Of a stretch of 64,000 nt of DNA, positions 18,358 to 26,594 are shown piece by piece. This DNA is from JABFRG01 sp046351415 (GTDB taxonomy: Bacteria; Myxococcota_A; Polyangia; Polyangiales; Polyangiaceae): contig JAXLYO010000004.1 of the NCBI GenBank assembly GCA_046351415.1, forward strand, positions 372,001 through 436,000. Reading direction: 5' to 3'. Position numbers and translations under genes: made by a program. Below the pieces are notes generated by a model that worked only from the letters and a program-made list of their open reading frames with translations, did not search any database and was not told the origin of the DNA. Position 1 is the stretch's first letter. Every line of letters starts with the position of its first letter.

Positions 18358-21300
18358 TCAGCTCGAGCCGATGGCGATGCCGAGGGCGGTGCGCAGGTCG
18401 CCGTATTCGTCACTGACGAGGAACGAATAGAGAAGGCCGAGCTTCTCCGTCGCGTAGGGGTCGTCGTGCATGCGTGAATAATGCAGCGCCGCAGGGTTCG
18501 CAGACCCCGTGAGGAGCGTGGCCACCCGATCGATGGAGTTTTGCGCAAGAATGGTCCAGCGCTTCGTATCGAACTTCGAACCTTCAAGCTTCGCGCGATC
18601 GAGAATTTGCGCAACGGCGCCGCGTTCTTCTCCGGAGAGAGCGCCGAGCGTAGCCGGATCGTTCTGGACCGCGCGGCCGATGAGTTGACCGATGGCGTCT
18701 TTGCCGGAGAAGTGCCCAATCGCATAGAGCTCCGGGCGAAGTTCCGCGAAACGCGCGACGCTCTGGAAGAGGCGCTCGCCGGCGTCGGTTGGAATGCGTT
18801 GCGGATTCACGGCCAGCGCTTCGGGCACACCAGGCCTGTGCGCGAAAGCTTCCGGCATCTGCGTTGCGAGCAACTGAGGTGGCGCAAGGTTCAGGATCTC
18901 TCCTGCGTTTGCGAAAATGTCGATGACTGCAGCCGCGTTTGGTCCGTGATGCGGAGAGAGAGGACCTTCCTGCGGAGGGCGATTGGCAGCGCGCACGACC
19001 GGAGGCGCCAGCCATGACAAGAGTGCTGTGAGCGAGGGATCGAGTTCCGGGTGGAGGAGATGCGTACGCCACGCGTCTTCGGTGAGCGTTCCCGGGAACT
19101 GCGCGAGCTCGATGGGAGGGTAGTCGTGGTAGTACTTCAGCTTGTCGCCTTCGAGGGGTACGAGCTGAGCGAGCACATCGAGGGCACACCAAGCGCGGTC
19201 GAAATCGCCGAGGTTGTAGAAGGCTTCGAAGAGGTGTTCGTATGTGCGCGGTTCGAGTGGGTGCGTTGCCACGATACCGCGCAGTGTCCGAACTGCGGTG
19301 GGCCAGTCTTGATCGAGCATCACGAGCTCGATGAGCATGTTGCGAACTTCGATGTCCTTCGGATCGAGCCGCGACGCTTCACGCATCGCTTCCATCGCGC
19401 GTGGTGCATCCTGGAGGCGATCGCGATAGAGGACACCGAGTTGTTTGGAGAGTGCGGCTTCGACCACATCACCCGAGCCGCGCACGCGACCAATCATGGA
19501 TTGGTAGGCGGCTTCGAGGCCGACCCAATTGCGCGTTTCCGTGAGGATCCGCACTTGGTGCTCGAACGCATCGAGCCGCTTCGGATTGGCATCGAGGACG
19601 CGTCCGAGCGTTTCGATGGCACCTGCAGCATCCGCGAGACGCTTCGCGAGGACGATGGCGAGCTCGACTTGCGTGTCGGCTCTCTTGTTCGGGTCTGTCT
19701 CGGCTTTCGCGGCGTCGACCAATGAATTCGCAAAACGCGCCCAATCGCCGATCTGCTCGTAGGCCCACGCGAGCGTCTCGCGAAGCCAGGGGTCGTTCGG
19801 CTTTTTGCGCGCAGCTTCTTCGAAGATCGGCACGGCCTGGCGCACGTCGTTCAAGTGACGAGCGTAGACGTCGCCGGCCTGCGTCAGCTTTTCGAAGGAA
19901 CGCTCTGGGTCGGTGAGAAGCCTGCCGAGCGCATACTTCACTTCGGCGAGGCGCGTGTACGCAGCTTGGTAGCGTGGGCCGACTTGCTCCGGCTCGTTTC
20001 GAGCGCGTTCCTCGAGGTGAGGTTCCATCATCGAGAGCGGCGTCGGGTCGTCGGGGTTTGCGGCCGCAGCGTGCTCGAGCGTCCTCAAGGCGGCGGTGAC
20101 GTCGCCGGCGGCTACTTGCGCCGTGGCGAGGCGCAGTTGATCGGCGAACGAGAGGTCGCGCGCATGGGATCCCAATCGGACGAGCTCTGCACGGGCCTTT
20201 CCGATCCATTCCGGACTCACGCGGGACACGACGTCGAGCAGGTCGGCGCGCGCATTCGGGTTCTCAGGAGCGATTTGCAGCGCGGCGACCGCCGAGTCGA
20301 CGGCGAGCTCTTCTTGGTTCAGACCCGCCGCGATTCTGATCTGCATGCGCAGCCGGCGCACGTGCAGCGCACGGTTTCCGGTCTTCTGCGCAGTCATGAT
20401 GAGCTCCTCGCAGAGAGGCTGCGCTTGCTCGAATCGCCCACGCTCGACATAGAGCTCGAGGAGCGCGCCCCCCATTGCATCCATATCGGGCGTCATCGCC
20501 GGCGCTTCTTTCGAAGGAGACTCGTCGCGAAGGTCTTTGGCCGATGCATAGGCGATTTCGTACGCCTGGATGGCTCCGTCGCGATCTTCCGCGGCAAGAC
20601 GCTCTTCGGCGAGCACCGCGAAGCGCTCTGCCCGCGTGCGCTTGTCTTCCCCTGCCTGAGCGCGTTGTTCGAGCGCTTGGAGGACGGCGCCTCGGTCACC
20701 TTTGTCGCGGGCGAGGCGCTCGATACCCTGGAGAGCGCGGTCGGAACGCTTGTCGATTTCGAGCGCCCGCTCGAAGCTGCCCCGCGCCGAAGCCGCGTCC
20801 GCAAGAACGTCCAGGGCGAAGAAGCCGAGGTCCGCGTGAAGGCCAGCGCTCTCTTTGCGGTCGCCTGTCAAATTCGCAACGGCAGTACCGTGGATGAAGG
20901 CCTCGCGTGGCATGTTCCGCGCCGTCGCGATGCGTTGGAGGTCTCGATGTGCGCGCTTGTTCTTTTCGTCTTCGAAGACGATGCGCGACAGCATTTCGTA
21001 GGCGGCGGGAAGGTCACCGGCTTTTTGCTCGAGCGTCTCGGCTGCCGTGAACAGAATGTCGCACTTGGCTTTCAGATGCGGGGCGAACTGTGCGCGGAGA
21101 GCCATCGTGTCGGCAGCCTCGGCGTACGCTCCACGCTTCGTTTGCAATCGCTCGAGGAGCTGCAGCGCTTTGACGGACGTGCCATCGGCTTGAGCGAGCT
21201 CGCTGGCGATGGTCTCCGCTTCGTCCGACTCACCGAGCTTCTCGTGCTCCTCCGCGAGGCGAAGGCGCAGCTCGAAACGTTGCTTGTCACCCTGAGGCAG

Positions 21301-23052
21301 CGCGAGCTGGCGTTCGAGAAGCCCCTTGGCGAGCGAGGCATCACCCGTTGCGCGCGCGAGCCGTTCCAGGGCCTTTAGCGCCTCGCCGGTGAGGTCGGAT
21401 GGCTCCGTCTCGGAAAGCACGGTTTCGTAGTAGCCGCGGGCCGTGAGCGGGTCAGCGAGGGGACCCTCGTGCAATTCTCCGAGCGCGAGAAAAATACGAG
21501 CGCGGTCGTCGGTCCGCGTTGCTCGCTCCAGCGCTTCGAGGAGATGGTGCTTTTGTCCTTCGAGGTCTCCATCGGCGCGCGCCTCGTTCGCGCGACGCTC
21601 GAGCAGCACCGGATGGGTGGGGTCGACCTTTGCGAGTTTCGTGAAGAACTCCGTCGCGACGTCCCGACGCTTCAACTCGAAAACGTGCCAACGCGCGAGC
21701 AGGCTCAAGTAGGCGGCGCGGAGCGAGATGTCTTGCGTACGCTCGACGAGCTTTTGCATGCGCTGGATGGCCTGTGCCCAGCGAGGAAGCGCTGCGTTCC
21801 CCAGTTTCCGTGCGACCTGTTCGAGACATACCTGCGCTTCATCCATCGTGGGAGCGCACTCGACCGCCAAGAAATAGAGTCCGAACGCTCGGTCGAGCGC
21901 TTCGAGTTCGTTTTCCGCGATGCGCGCCGCCGTGACATAAGCTTCCGCGCGGGGTGCACCTTCGTCGAAGTCGCCAATATGTGTAAGGTACATATTGAGG
22001 AGCTCCGTCCACGCGCCTGCTTCTCGGAGGCTTGCGGCTCGGAAGCCGTCCCAGGGCTCGCGCTCGCCGGGGCCCACATCTACGGGACCCGGGAAGATCG
22101 AGGGGAGAGCTGCGGGCGGAACACTGGCGCGCCCCGGTGCGACGCTTTTCGTGTTGGGGCTGGCCCCCGGTCTCGCGGGTGGCGGCAGACGAGGTGGCGG
22201 CCCCGATGGTGACATCCCTGGAGTCCTGCCGAACGTTGCGGTGCGGCTCTCGTCCGTCTCTTGCTCAGAGCCGTCACGCGCGTCCGTTCCTTCGGGTTGC
22301 GATCCAGACGTGAGCTCACCCGTTTCGACGTCGTGGACTTCGACGAGATCGTCGTCGCCGAGCGCGTCCTCTTCGAGGTCGTCTTCGGACAGCATGAGGG
22401 AACTCGATGGCGCCGCGGGAGGCGCGGTGTTCGCGGGCGCCGATTGCGCCGCAAAGGGGCCTGTGGTGTCGGCATCGAGTGCCTCGGCGGAAGGTGCATC
22501 GGGAACGACGTCGTCGAATTCGACGTCGATGCTTTCGCGTTTCGGCTTCGGGGGCGCGGGTGGAGCCGGAAGGACCGACCGTCGTTCACTCATCGGCAAA
22601 CCATCGCCGAGTGCGCGACGCGACGGGGGAGGTGGAACCAAGCGTCCGCTCGGCGGCGATACAGACGCGCGCGAACTCGGCGGAGGCACGGGAACAGACA
22701 GGACTTGATGCGATGACGCGGGGGGCGGAGCGACGCCCGCGAGCGTTTGGTCGGCGCGTGACTCGGGCGGCCTGAAGCCGACGTCGGTCATCGTCGCCGT
22801 CGGTGGACGCACGCGCGGTAGAGAGATTTTCACGCGCTCGGCGGGCGGAGCAGAGGGCGTTCGATGGAACGTGTCGGTCGGATCGTTCGCGTCTCCGGGA
22901 GCTGCAGGAGGCGGGGCGCCGCTCGAGAGCGCATCGAAGCTCTCCCTCGAGAAGGCCTCCGTCGGGTCGGCGTCTTCCAGGTTCGGTTGCGTCGGGGCAG
23001 GAGGGGCCGGTTTGCGCGGAAAATCCACAGAATCGGGATAAGCTTCGCACAC
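18358..23052 (-). CDS. Giant TPR-repeat protein with disordered Pro-rich N-terminus
   Basis: The 1564-residue protein opens with about 330 residues of Pro/Ala/Ser/Asp-rich, low-complexity sequence with no signal peptide. The rest is almost wholly helical, with degenerate tetratricopeptide units (W-x2-L-G-x2-Y-A-x-P style spacing in stretches such as AREAYVTAARIAENELEA and GDWARFANSLVDAAK), ending in a distinct C-terminal domain of about 300 residues. It is probably a cytoplasmic scaffold. Such proteins are a hallmark of myxobacteria; the partner is unknown. The start codon is a GTG at 23052 with no clear ribosome-binding site, so the true start could be further in. It is divergent from the MerR gene. 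Confidence 0.7.
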   Translation of the reverse strand: MCEAYPDSVDFPRKPAPPAPTQPNLEDADPTEAFSRESFDALSSGAPPPAAPGDANDPTDTFHRTPSAPPAERVKISLPRVRPPTATMTDVGFRPPESRADQTLAGVAPPPASSHQVLSVPVPPPSSRASVSPPSGRLVPPPPSRRALGDGLPMSERRSVLPAPPAPPKPKRESIDVEFDDVVPDAPSAEALDADTTGPFAAQSAPANTAPPAAPSSSLMLSEDDLEEDALGDDDLVEVHDVETGELTSGSQPEGTDARDGSEQETDESRTATFGRTPGMSPSGPPPRLPPPARPGASPNTKSVAPGRASVPPAALPSIFPGPVDVGPGEREPWDGFRAASLREAGAWTELLNMYLTHIGDFDEGAPRAEAYVTAARIAENELEALDRAFGLYFLAVECAPTMDEAQVCLEQVARKLGNAALPRWAQAIQRMQKLVERTQDISLRAAYLSLLARWHVFELKRRDVATEFFTKLAKVDPTHPVLLERRANEARADGDLEGQKHHLLEALERATRTDDRARIFLALGELHEGPLADPLTARGYYETVLSETEPSDLTGEALKALERLARATGDASLAKGLLERQLALPQGDKQRFELRLRLAEEHEKLGESDEAETIASELAQADGTSVKALQLLERLQTKRGAYAEAADTMALRAQFAPHLKAKCDILFTAAETLEQKAGDLPAAYEMLSRIVFEDEKNKRAHRDLQRIATARNMPREAFIHGTAVANLTGDRKESAGLHADLGFFALDVLADAASARGSFERALEIDKRSDRALQGIERLARDKGDRGAVLQALEQRAQAGEDKRTRAERFAVLAEERLAAEDRDGAIQAYEIAYASAKDLRDESPSKEAPAMTPDMDAMGGALLELYVERGRFEQAQPLCEELIMTAQKTGNRALHVRRLRMQIRIAAGLNQEELAVDSAVAALQIAPENPNARADLLDVVSRVSPEWIGKARAELVRLGSHARDLSFADQLRLATAQVAAGDVTAALRTLEHAAAANPDDPTPLSMMEPHLEERARNEPEQVGPRYQAAYTRLAEVKYALGRLLTDPERSFEKLTQAGDVYARHLNDVRQAVPIFEEAARKKPNDPWLRETLAWAYEQIGDWARFANSLVDAAKAETDPNKRADTQVELAIVLAKRLADAAGAIETLGRVLDANPKRLDAFEHQVRILTETRNWVGLEAAYQSMIGRVRGSGDVVEAALSKQLGVLYRDRLQDAPRAMEAMREASRLDPKDIEVRNMLIELVMLDQDWPTAVRTLRGIVATHPLEPRTYEHLFEAFYNLGDFDRAWCALDVLAQLVPLEGDKLKYYHDYPPIELAQFPGTLTEDAWRTHLLHPELDPSLTALLSWLAPPVVRAANRPPQEGPLSPHHGPNAAAVIDIFANAGEILNLAPPQLLATQMPEAFAHRPGVPEALAVNPQRIPTDAGERLFQSVARFAELRPELYAIGHFSGKDAIGQLIGRAVQNDPATLGALSGEERGAVAQILDRAKLEGSKFDTKRWTILAQNSIDRVATLLTGSANPAALHYSRMHDDPYATEKLGLLYSFLVSDEYGDLRTALGIAIGSS

Positions 23053-23075
23053 TTTCGCGTCGCGGGACGATTCCC

Positions 23076-23104
23076 TTGACGTTCCGGTGGCAGGATCCTA
23101 AATC
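23076..23104 (+). promoter_or_regulatory. Putative sigma-70-type promoter of the MerR-isc operon
   Basis: TTGACG at 23076-23081 is followed by a 17-base spacer and TAAATC at 23099-23104. The -35 matches the consensus at five of six positions and the -10 only at three, so it could be a weak or regulated promoter. It is placed to transcribe the MerR gene and perhaps the whole operon. Confidence 0.4.
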
Positions 23105-23128
23105 AACCCTTACCTTTACGTGAGGGTT
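23105..23128 (+). promoter_or_regulatory. Inverted repeat, candidate operator upstream of the MerR gene
   Basis: AACCCTTAC (23105-23113) is repeated as GTGAGGGTT (23120-23128), an 8-of-9 inverted match across a six-base spacer. It overlaps the expected transcription start of the promoter above and lies just ahead of the GTG start. A dyad of this kind is the expected binding site of a dimeric MerR-family protein, here probably for autoregulation. Binding is an inference. Confidence 0.45.
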
Positions 23129-23135
23129 ATGGTCC

Positions 23136-23768
23136 GTGGCTGAGTACGTCCGTCTTCCAGTCTTCGAGCGTCCGAGTGCCTCCGCACTTACGGAAGAAGC
23201 CGCCTTGAACCCGGGAACCGGCCCCCAGGGTCTCATGCAAGTTGGCGATTTGGCTCAGCAATCTGGAAAGACTGTCCGCGCCATTCATCTCTATGAGGAG
23301 CTGCACCTCCTCACCCCCGTATCGCGCAGCAAGGGAGGCTACCGCCTCTATGATGCCTCGGCCCTCGTGCGCATCCGCTGGATCGCCAAGCTCCAAGAGC
23401 TCGGCATGAGTTTGCCGGACATCCAATCCCTCGCGCGTGATTGGCAGGACGAGCAGTTCGCCACGAAAGCCACCCTCCGTATGAAGGAGGTCTATGCCGC
23501 GAAGCTCGCCGCGACACGCGAACAGCTCGAGCGGCTGTCGTCGCTCGAACGAGAACTCGAGGCGAGCCTCGCGTACCTCGAGGCCTGCGGCGACGTGTGT
23601 GAGCCCGAACGCCTCACGCAGACCTGCCAATCGTGCGACCTGCATCGCGAGTCTCCGTGCGGAAGCGCGGCACACAAGCGTGCCGTTCCCGAGCTCATCG
23701 CGGGGTTCCGGGCGGGTGCGCCATCCGCCGCGGGTCCCTTGCCCCAGCCCAAAGCCAAAGTTCGCTAA
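23136..23768 (+). CDS. MerR-family regulator with C-terminal cysteine cluster, heading the isc operon
   Basis: The 210-residue protein has a MerR-type winged HTH at about residues 32-105 (LMQVGDLAQQSGKTVRAIHL, YEELHLLTPVSRSKGGYRLY), a long dimerisation helix (about 110-150) and a cysteine cluster C-x3-C-x8-C-x2-C-x7-C at about 153-180. The arrangement recalls the [2Fe-2S] cluster of SoxR, although the spacing is different. It lies 28 bases upstream of iscS, in the place where IscR (Rrf2 family) sits in other proteobacteria, and no Rrf2 protein is present in the window. It may sense Fe-S or redox state and control the operon, an inference. GTG start at 23136 with GAGGG upstream. Confidence 0.75.
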   Translation: MAEYVRLPVFERPSASALTEEAALNPGTGPQGLMQVGDLAQQSGKTVRAIHLYEELHLLTPVSRSKGGYRLYDASALVRIRWIAKLQELGMSLPDIQSLARDWQDEQFATKATLRMKEVYAAKLAATREQLERLSSLERELEASLAYLEACGDVCEPERLTQTCQSCDLHRESPCGSAAHKRAVPELIAGFRAGAPSAAGPLPQPKAKVR

Positions 23769-23769
23769 T

Positions 23770-23782
23770 TACTTGTAAAGTA
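23770..23782 (+). promoter_or_regulatory. Palindrome upstream of iscS
   Basis: TACTT-GTA-AAGTA is a perfect five-base inverted repeat with a three-base centre, 14 bases ahead of the iscS start. It may be a regulator-binding site or a local promoter element (TAATTA overlaps it at 23766-23771). It shares a TTTAC core (reverse complement GTAAA) with the dyad at 23105-23128. Confidence 0.3.
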
Positions 23783-23796
23783 CACGTAGGAAGAAA

Positions 23797-25023
23797 ATGA
23801 CCACGCTGAAGTTTCCGATCTTCATGGACTATCACTCGACGACGCCGCTCGACCCGCGGGTGCTCGACGAGATGATGCCGTATTTCACCGAGAAGTTCGG
23901 CAACGCGGCGAGTCGCAACCACGCGTTCGGTTGGACCGCGGAAGAAGCGGTCGAGCACGCGCGCGAGCGCATCGCGAAGCTCATCGGCGCACAGAGCGAC
24001 AAGGAGCTCGTTTTCACGTCCGGCGCGACCGAGTCGAACAACCTCGCGCTCAAGGGCGTGGCCGAGTTCTACAAGGACAAGGGCAACCACATCGTCACGA
24101 CGGTGACGGAGCACAAAGCCATTCTCGACAGCTGCAAGCGCCTCGAGAAGGAAGGCTTCGAAGTTACCTATCTTCCGGTCGACAAAGAAGGCCTCGTCAG
24201 TGCCGAGCAGGTCGAGAAGGCGCTCACCGACAAGACGATTCTCGTCTCCATCATGCTCGCCAACAACGAGATCGGCACCGTGCAGCCGCTCGAGTCGATC
24301 GGTAAAGTGACGCGTGCGCGCGGCGTGCTCTTCCACACCGACGCGGTCCAAGGCATCGGCAAAGTTCCTTTCGACGTGCAGCGCATGAACCTCGACCTCG
24401 CGAGCATGACGGCCCACAAGATGTATGGGCCGAAGGGGGTGGGCGCGCTCTACGTTCGCCGTAGCAAGCCCCGCGTACGCCTCGTCGCGCAAATGGACGG
24501 AGGCGGTCACGAGCGTGGGAATCGCTCGGGCACCCTGAACGTCCCCGGTATCGTCGGGTTCGGCAAAGCAGCCGACATCCTCCTCACCGAGGGCGCCGAA
24601 GAGAACGCACGCATTCTCGCCCTGCGCGAGCGGCTACGCACGAAGCTGACGAGTGCGCTCGACCTCGTGTACTTGAACGGTTCTCTCGAGCACCGTTTGC
24701 CCGGCAACTTGAACTTGTCATTTGCCTTCGTCGAAGGCGAAGCGATGATGATGGCCATCAAAGACGTCGCGGTGAGCTCTGGCTCGGCGTGCACGTCGGC
24801 CAGCCTCGAGCCGAGCTATGTCCTTCGCGCCCTCGGGGTGGGGGAAGAGCTCGCGCACTCGAGCATTCGCTTTGGTCTCGGCCGCTTCACGACCGAAGAA
24901 GAAGTCGACTACGTCGCCGAGCTCGTCATCGCCAAGGTGAAGAAGCTCCGCGAAATGTCGCCGCTCTACGAGATGCACCAAGAGGGAATCGACCTCAAAA
25001 CCGTCCAATGGACCGCGCACTAG
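23797..25023 (+). CDS. iscS: Cysteine desulfurase IscS
   Basis: The 408-residue enzyme is a class V aminotransferase-fold PLP protein that removes sulfur from cysteine and passes it to IscU. Visible are SGATESNNLALKG, HTDAVQGIGK, the PLP lysine at 208 in TAHKMYGPKG, and the mobile active-site cysteine at 332 in SSGSACTSAS. The length and the SSGSACTSAS loop mark the IscS/NifS group rather than SufS. It is the first structural gene of the isc operon, 28 bases after the regulator, with AGGAAGA before its ATG. It is followed by a 181-base spacer before iscU, larger than the other gaps of the operon. Confidence 0.95.
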   Translation: MTTLKFPIFMDYHSTTPLDPRVLDEMMPYFTEKFGNAASRNHAFGWTAEEAVEHARERIAKLIGAQSDKELVFTSGATESNNLALKGVAEFYKDKGNHIVTTVTEHKAILDSCKRLEKEGFEVTYLPVDKEGLVSAEQVEKALTDKTILVSIMLANNEIGTVQPLESIGKVTRARGVLFHTDAVQGIGKVPFDVQRMNLDLASMTAHKMYGPKGVGALYVRRSKPRVRLVAQMDGGGHERGNRSGTLNVPGIVGFGKAADILLTEGAEENARILALRERLRTKLTSALDLVYLNGSLEHRLPGNLNLSFAFVEGEAMMMAIKDVAVSSGSACTSASLEPSYVLRALGVGEELAHSSIRFGLGRFTTEEEVDYVAELVIAKVKKLREMSPLYEMHQEGIDLKTVQWTAH

Positions 25024-25204
25024 CGCAGCCTTTGGGGGCTTCGCCCCCTCTCTCAGAAGCAGAGCTCCTCAGAGTCTCTTCCCCAGTTTTGGGTCCCGTG
25101 CCCAAAACGCTCAGAACGCCAAAAACGCCTCAGAACTTCAGACCCTTGGTTGGGGTCGCCGAGCAAACGGTCCGAAACAAAGATTCAGAAAGTAGAGAAC
25201 GACC
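25024..25204 (+). other. Structured iscS-iscU spacer with two stable hairpins
   Basis: Two perfect stem-loops lie in this gap. One has GGGGGC (25034-25039), a TTC loop and GCCCCC (25043-25048). The other has GTTTTGGG (25086-25093), a seven-base loop and CCCAAAAC (25101-25108). Neither is followed by a T-run of the usual Rho-independent kind. They may cap or stabilise the 3' end of the iscS message, partially terminate transcription, or be processing sites. Short near-repeats (CGCTCAGAACGCC, CGCCTCAGAACTTC) follow the second hairpin. No gene is seen. Confidence 0.5.
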
Positions 25205-25612
25205 ATGGCCTACAGCGACAAAGTCATCGAACACGCAGAGAACCCCAAGAACGTCGGAACGCTCGACAAGAACGACGCGGCCGTCGGCACGGGGCTCGTG
25301 GGTGCACCCGCATGCGGAGACGTGATGCGTCTCCAAATCAAGGTGGGTGAAGGTGGCGTCATCGAAGACGCCAAGTTCAAGACGTTCGGGTGCGGTTCTG
25401 CCATCGCTTCGTCCTCCCTCGCCACGGAGTGGATCAAAGGCAAGACGATTACTGAGGCCGAAGCGATCAAGAACAGCGAGATCGTCGAGGAGCTCAACCT
25501 CCCTCCCGTGAAGATTCACTGCTCGGTCCTCGCGGAGGACGCGATCAAAGCAGCGATCGCCGACTACCGCGCGAAGCAAGCGGCCAAGGCCGCAGCAAAG
25601 GCAACTCCATGA
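25205..25612 (+). CDS. iscU: IscU iron-sulfur cluster scaffold
   Basis: The 135-residue protein assembles a [2Fe-2S] cluster using sulfur from IscS. The three conserved cysteines are at 37 (GAPACGD), 63 (FGCGSAIASS) and 106 (KIHCSVLA). The LPPVK motif recognised by the chaperone HscA is present at 99-103. A basic Ala/Lys tail follows. The iscA start overlaps its stop (ATGA at 25609-25612), so translation is coupled. Confidence 0.95.
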   Translation: MAYSDKVIEHAENPKNVGTLDKNDAAVGTGLVGAPACGDVMRLQIKVGEGGVIEDAKFKTFGCGSAIASSSLATEWIKGKTITEAEAIKNSEIVEELNLPPVKIHCSVLAEDAIKAAIADYRAKQAAKAAAKATP

Positions 25613-26046
25613 ACGTGGCTTCCCAAGAGATCGTTTCCACGGAAAAAAGTGGCGGTTCGGCGCAGGCTGCGTCGTCGTCCACGTCCGCTTCGGAGACGCG
25701 TCTCGACATCGCCATCAGCCCGCAATCGGTCGAGGCCATCAAGCGCCAGATCGCCAAGCGCGGCGTTCCCGATACGGCGCTGCGCGTCGGTATTCGTGGT
25801 GGTGGTTGCTCGGGCTTCTCCTATGTCATCGAGTTCCACGACGGCCCTCCGCGTCCGCGCGACCGCGTCTACGACCTCACCGCCGCTGACGGGACCGCCG
25901 TGCGCGTCGTCATCGACCCGAAGAGCCTCGTCTACTTGAATGGCGCGACGCTCGAATGGGAAGAGACGCTCATGCGACGCGGCTTCCGTTGGTCCAATCC
26001 ACAAGAGAAGACGAAGTGTGGCTGCGGCCACAGCTTCACCGTCTGA
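25609..26046 (+). CDS. iscA: IscA-type A-type carrier protein
   Basis: The 145-residue protein has the A-type carrier signature: Cys67 in GGGCSGFSY and the pair Cys137-x-Cys139 in KCGCGHSF. It would receive or transfer an iron-sulfur cluster from IscU. About 30 Ser/Ala-rich residues precede the domain, an extension not found in the E. coli protein and probably disordered. The start overlaps the iscU stop by four bases. Confidence 0.93.
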   Translation: MNVASQEIVSTEKSGGSAQAASSSTSASETRLDIAISPQSVEAIKRQIAKRGVPDTALRVGIRGGGCSGFSYVIEFHDGPPRPRDRVYDLTAADGTAVRVVIDPKSLVYLNGATLEWEETLMRRGFRWSNPQEKTKCGCGHSFTV

Positions 26047-26066
26047 GTGAATCGGATAGGTTGCTC

Positions 26067-26594
26067 TTGAACCCGTTTGCCGTGTTCGATTTGCCCGCGG
26101 TGTTCGCCCTGCCTCAGGATGAACTCGAGCGTCGCCACCTCGATCTGGCGAAGGCGGTGCATCCCGACCGATACGCGCAGGCGCTTCCGGCTGAGCGTCG
26201 CGACGCCGCCAATCGGGCAGCGACCGTGAGCGAAGCATTTCGCATCCTCCGCGACCCCGTGAAACGTGCAGAAGCCATCTTTCGACTCGCAGGCATTGGG
26301 GTCTCCGAAAACGAAGTTCCGAAGGCATCGACCGCGTTCTTGATGGATGTCATGGAACAGCGCGAAGCCCTCTCCGACGCACGCGCTGCGAAAGATCCCG
26401 CTGCCATTCTGCAGCTCACGAAGGCGATCGAGGCGAGTGAGGGTGGGGCTCTGGAAGCGTTGGCTTCGAAGCTCGCGTGGAAAGAGGGAACACCCAAAGA
26501 GGACCTCTTGCCCCTCTTGCAGCAGCTCTCGGAACTGCGTTACTACCGGCGGTTCCTCGAAGAGGCGGAGCGCGCTCTGGACGATTGTAGCTAA
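26067..26594 (+). CDS. hscB: HscB co-chaperone (J-domain)
   Basis: The N-terminal J-domain contains the HPD motif at residues 32-34 (AVHPDRY) and is followed by a helical C-terminal domain with the usual HscB pattern. HscB delivers IscU to HscA and stimulates its ATPase. An upstream in-frame ATG lies inside iscA, so I choose the TTG at 26067, which is preceded by GGATAGG and begins near the conserved NPFAVFDLP strand. The product is 175 residues, the normal family length. It abuts hscA with no gap: TAA then ATG. Confidence 0.88.
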   Translation: MNPFAVFDLPAVFALPQDELERRHLDLAKAVHPDRYAQALPAERRDAANRAATVSEAFRILRDPVKRAEAIFRLAGIGVSENEVPKASTAFLMDVMEQREALSDARAAKDPAAILQLTKAIEASEGGALEALASKLAWKEGTPKEDLLPLLQQLSELRYYRRFLEEAERALDDCS

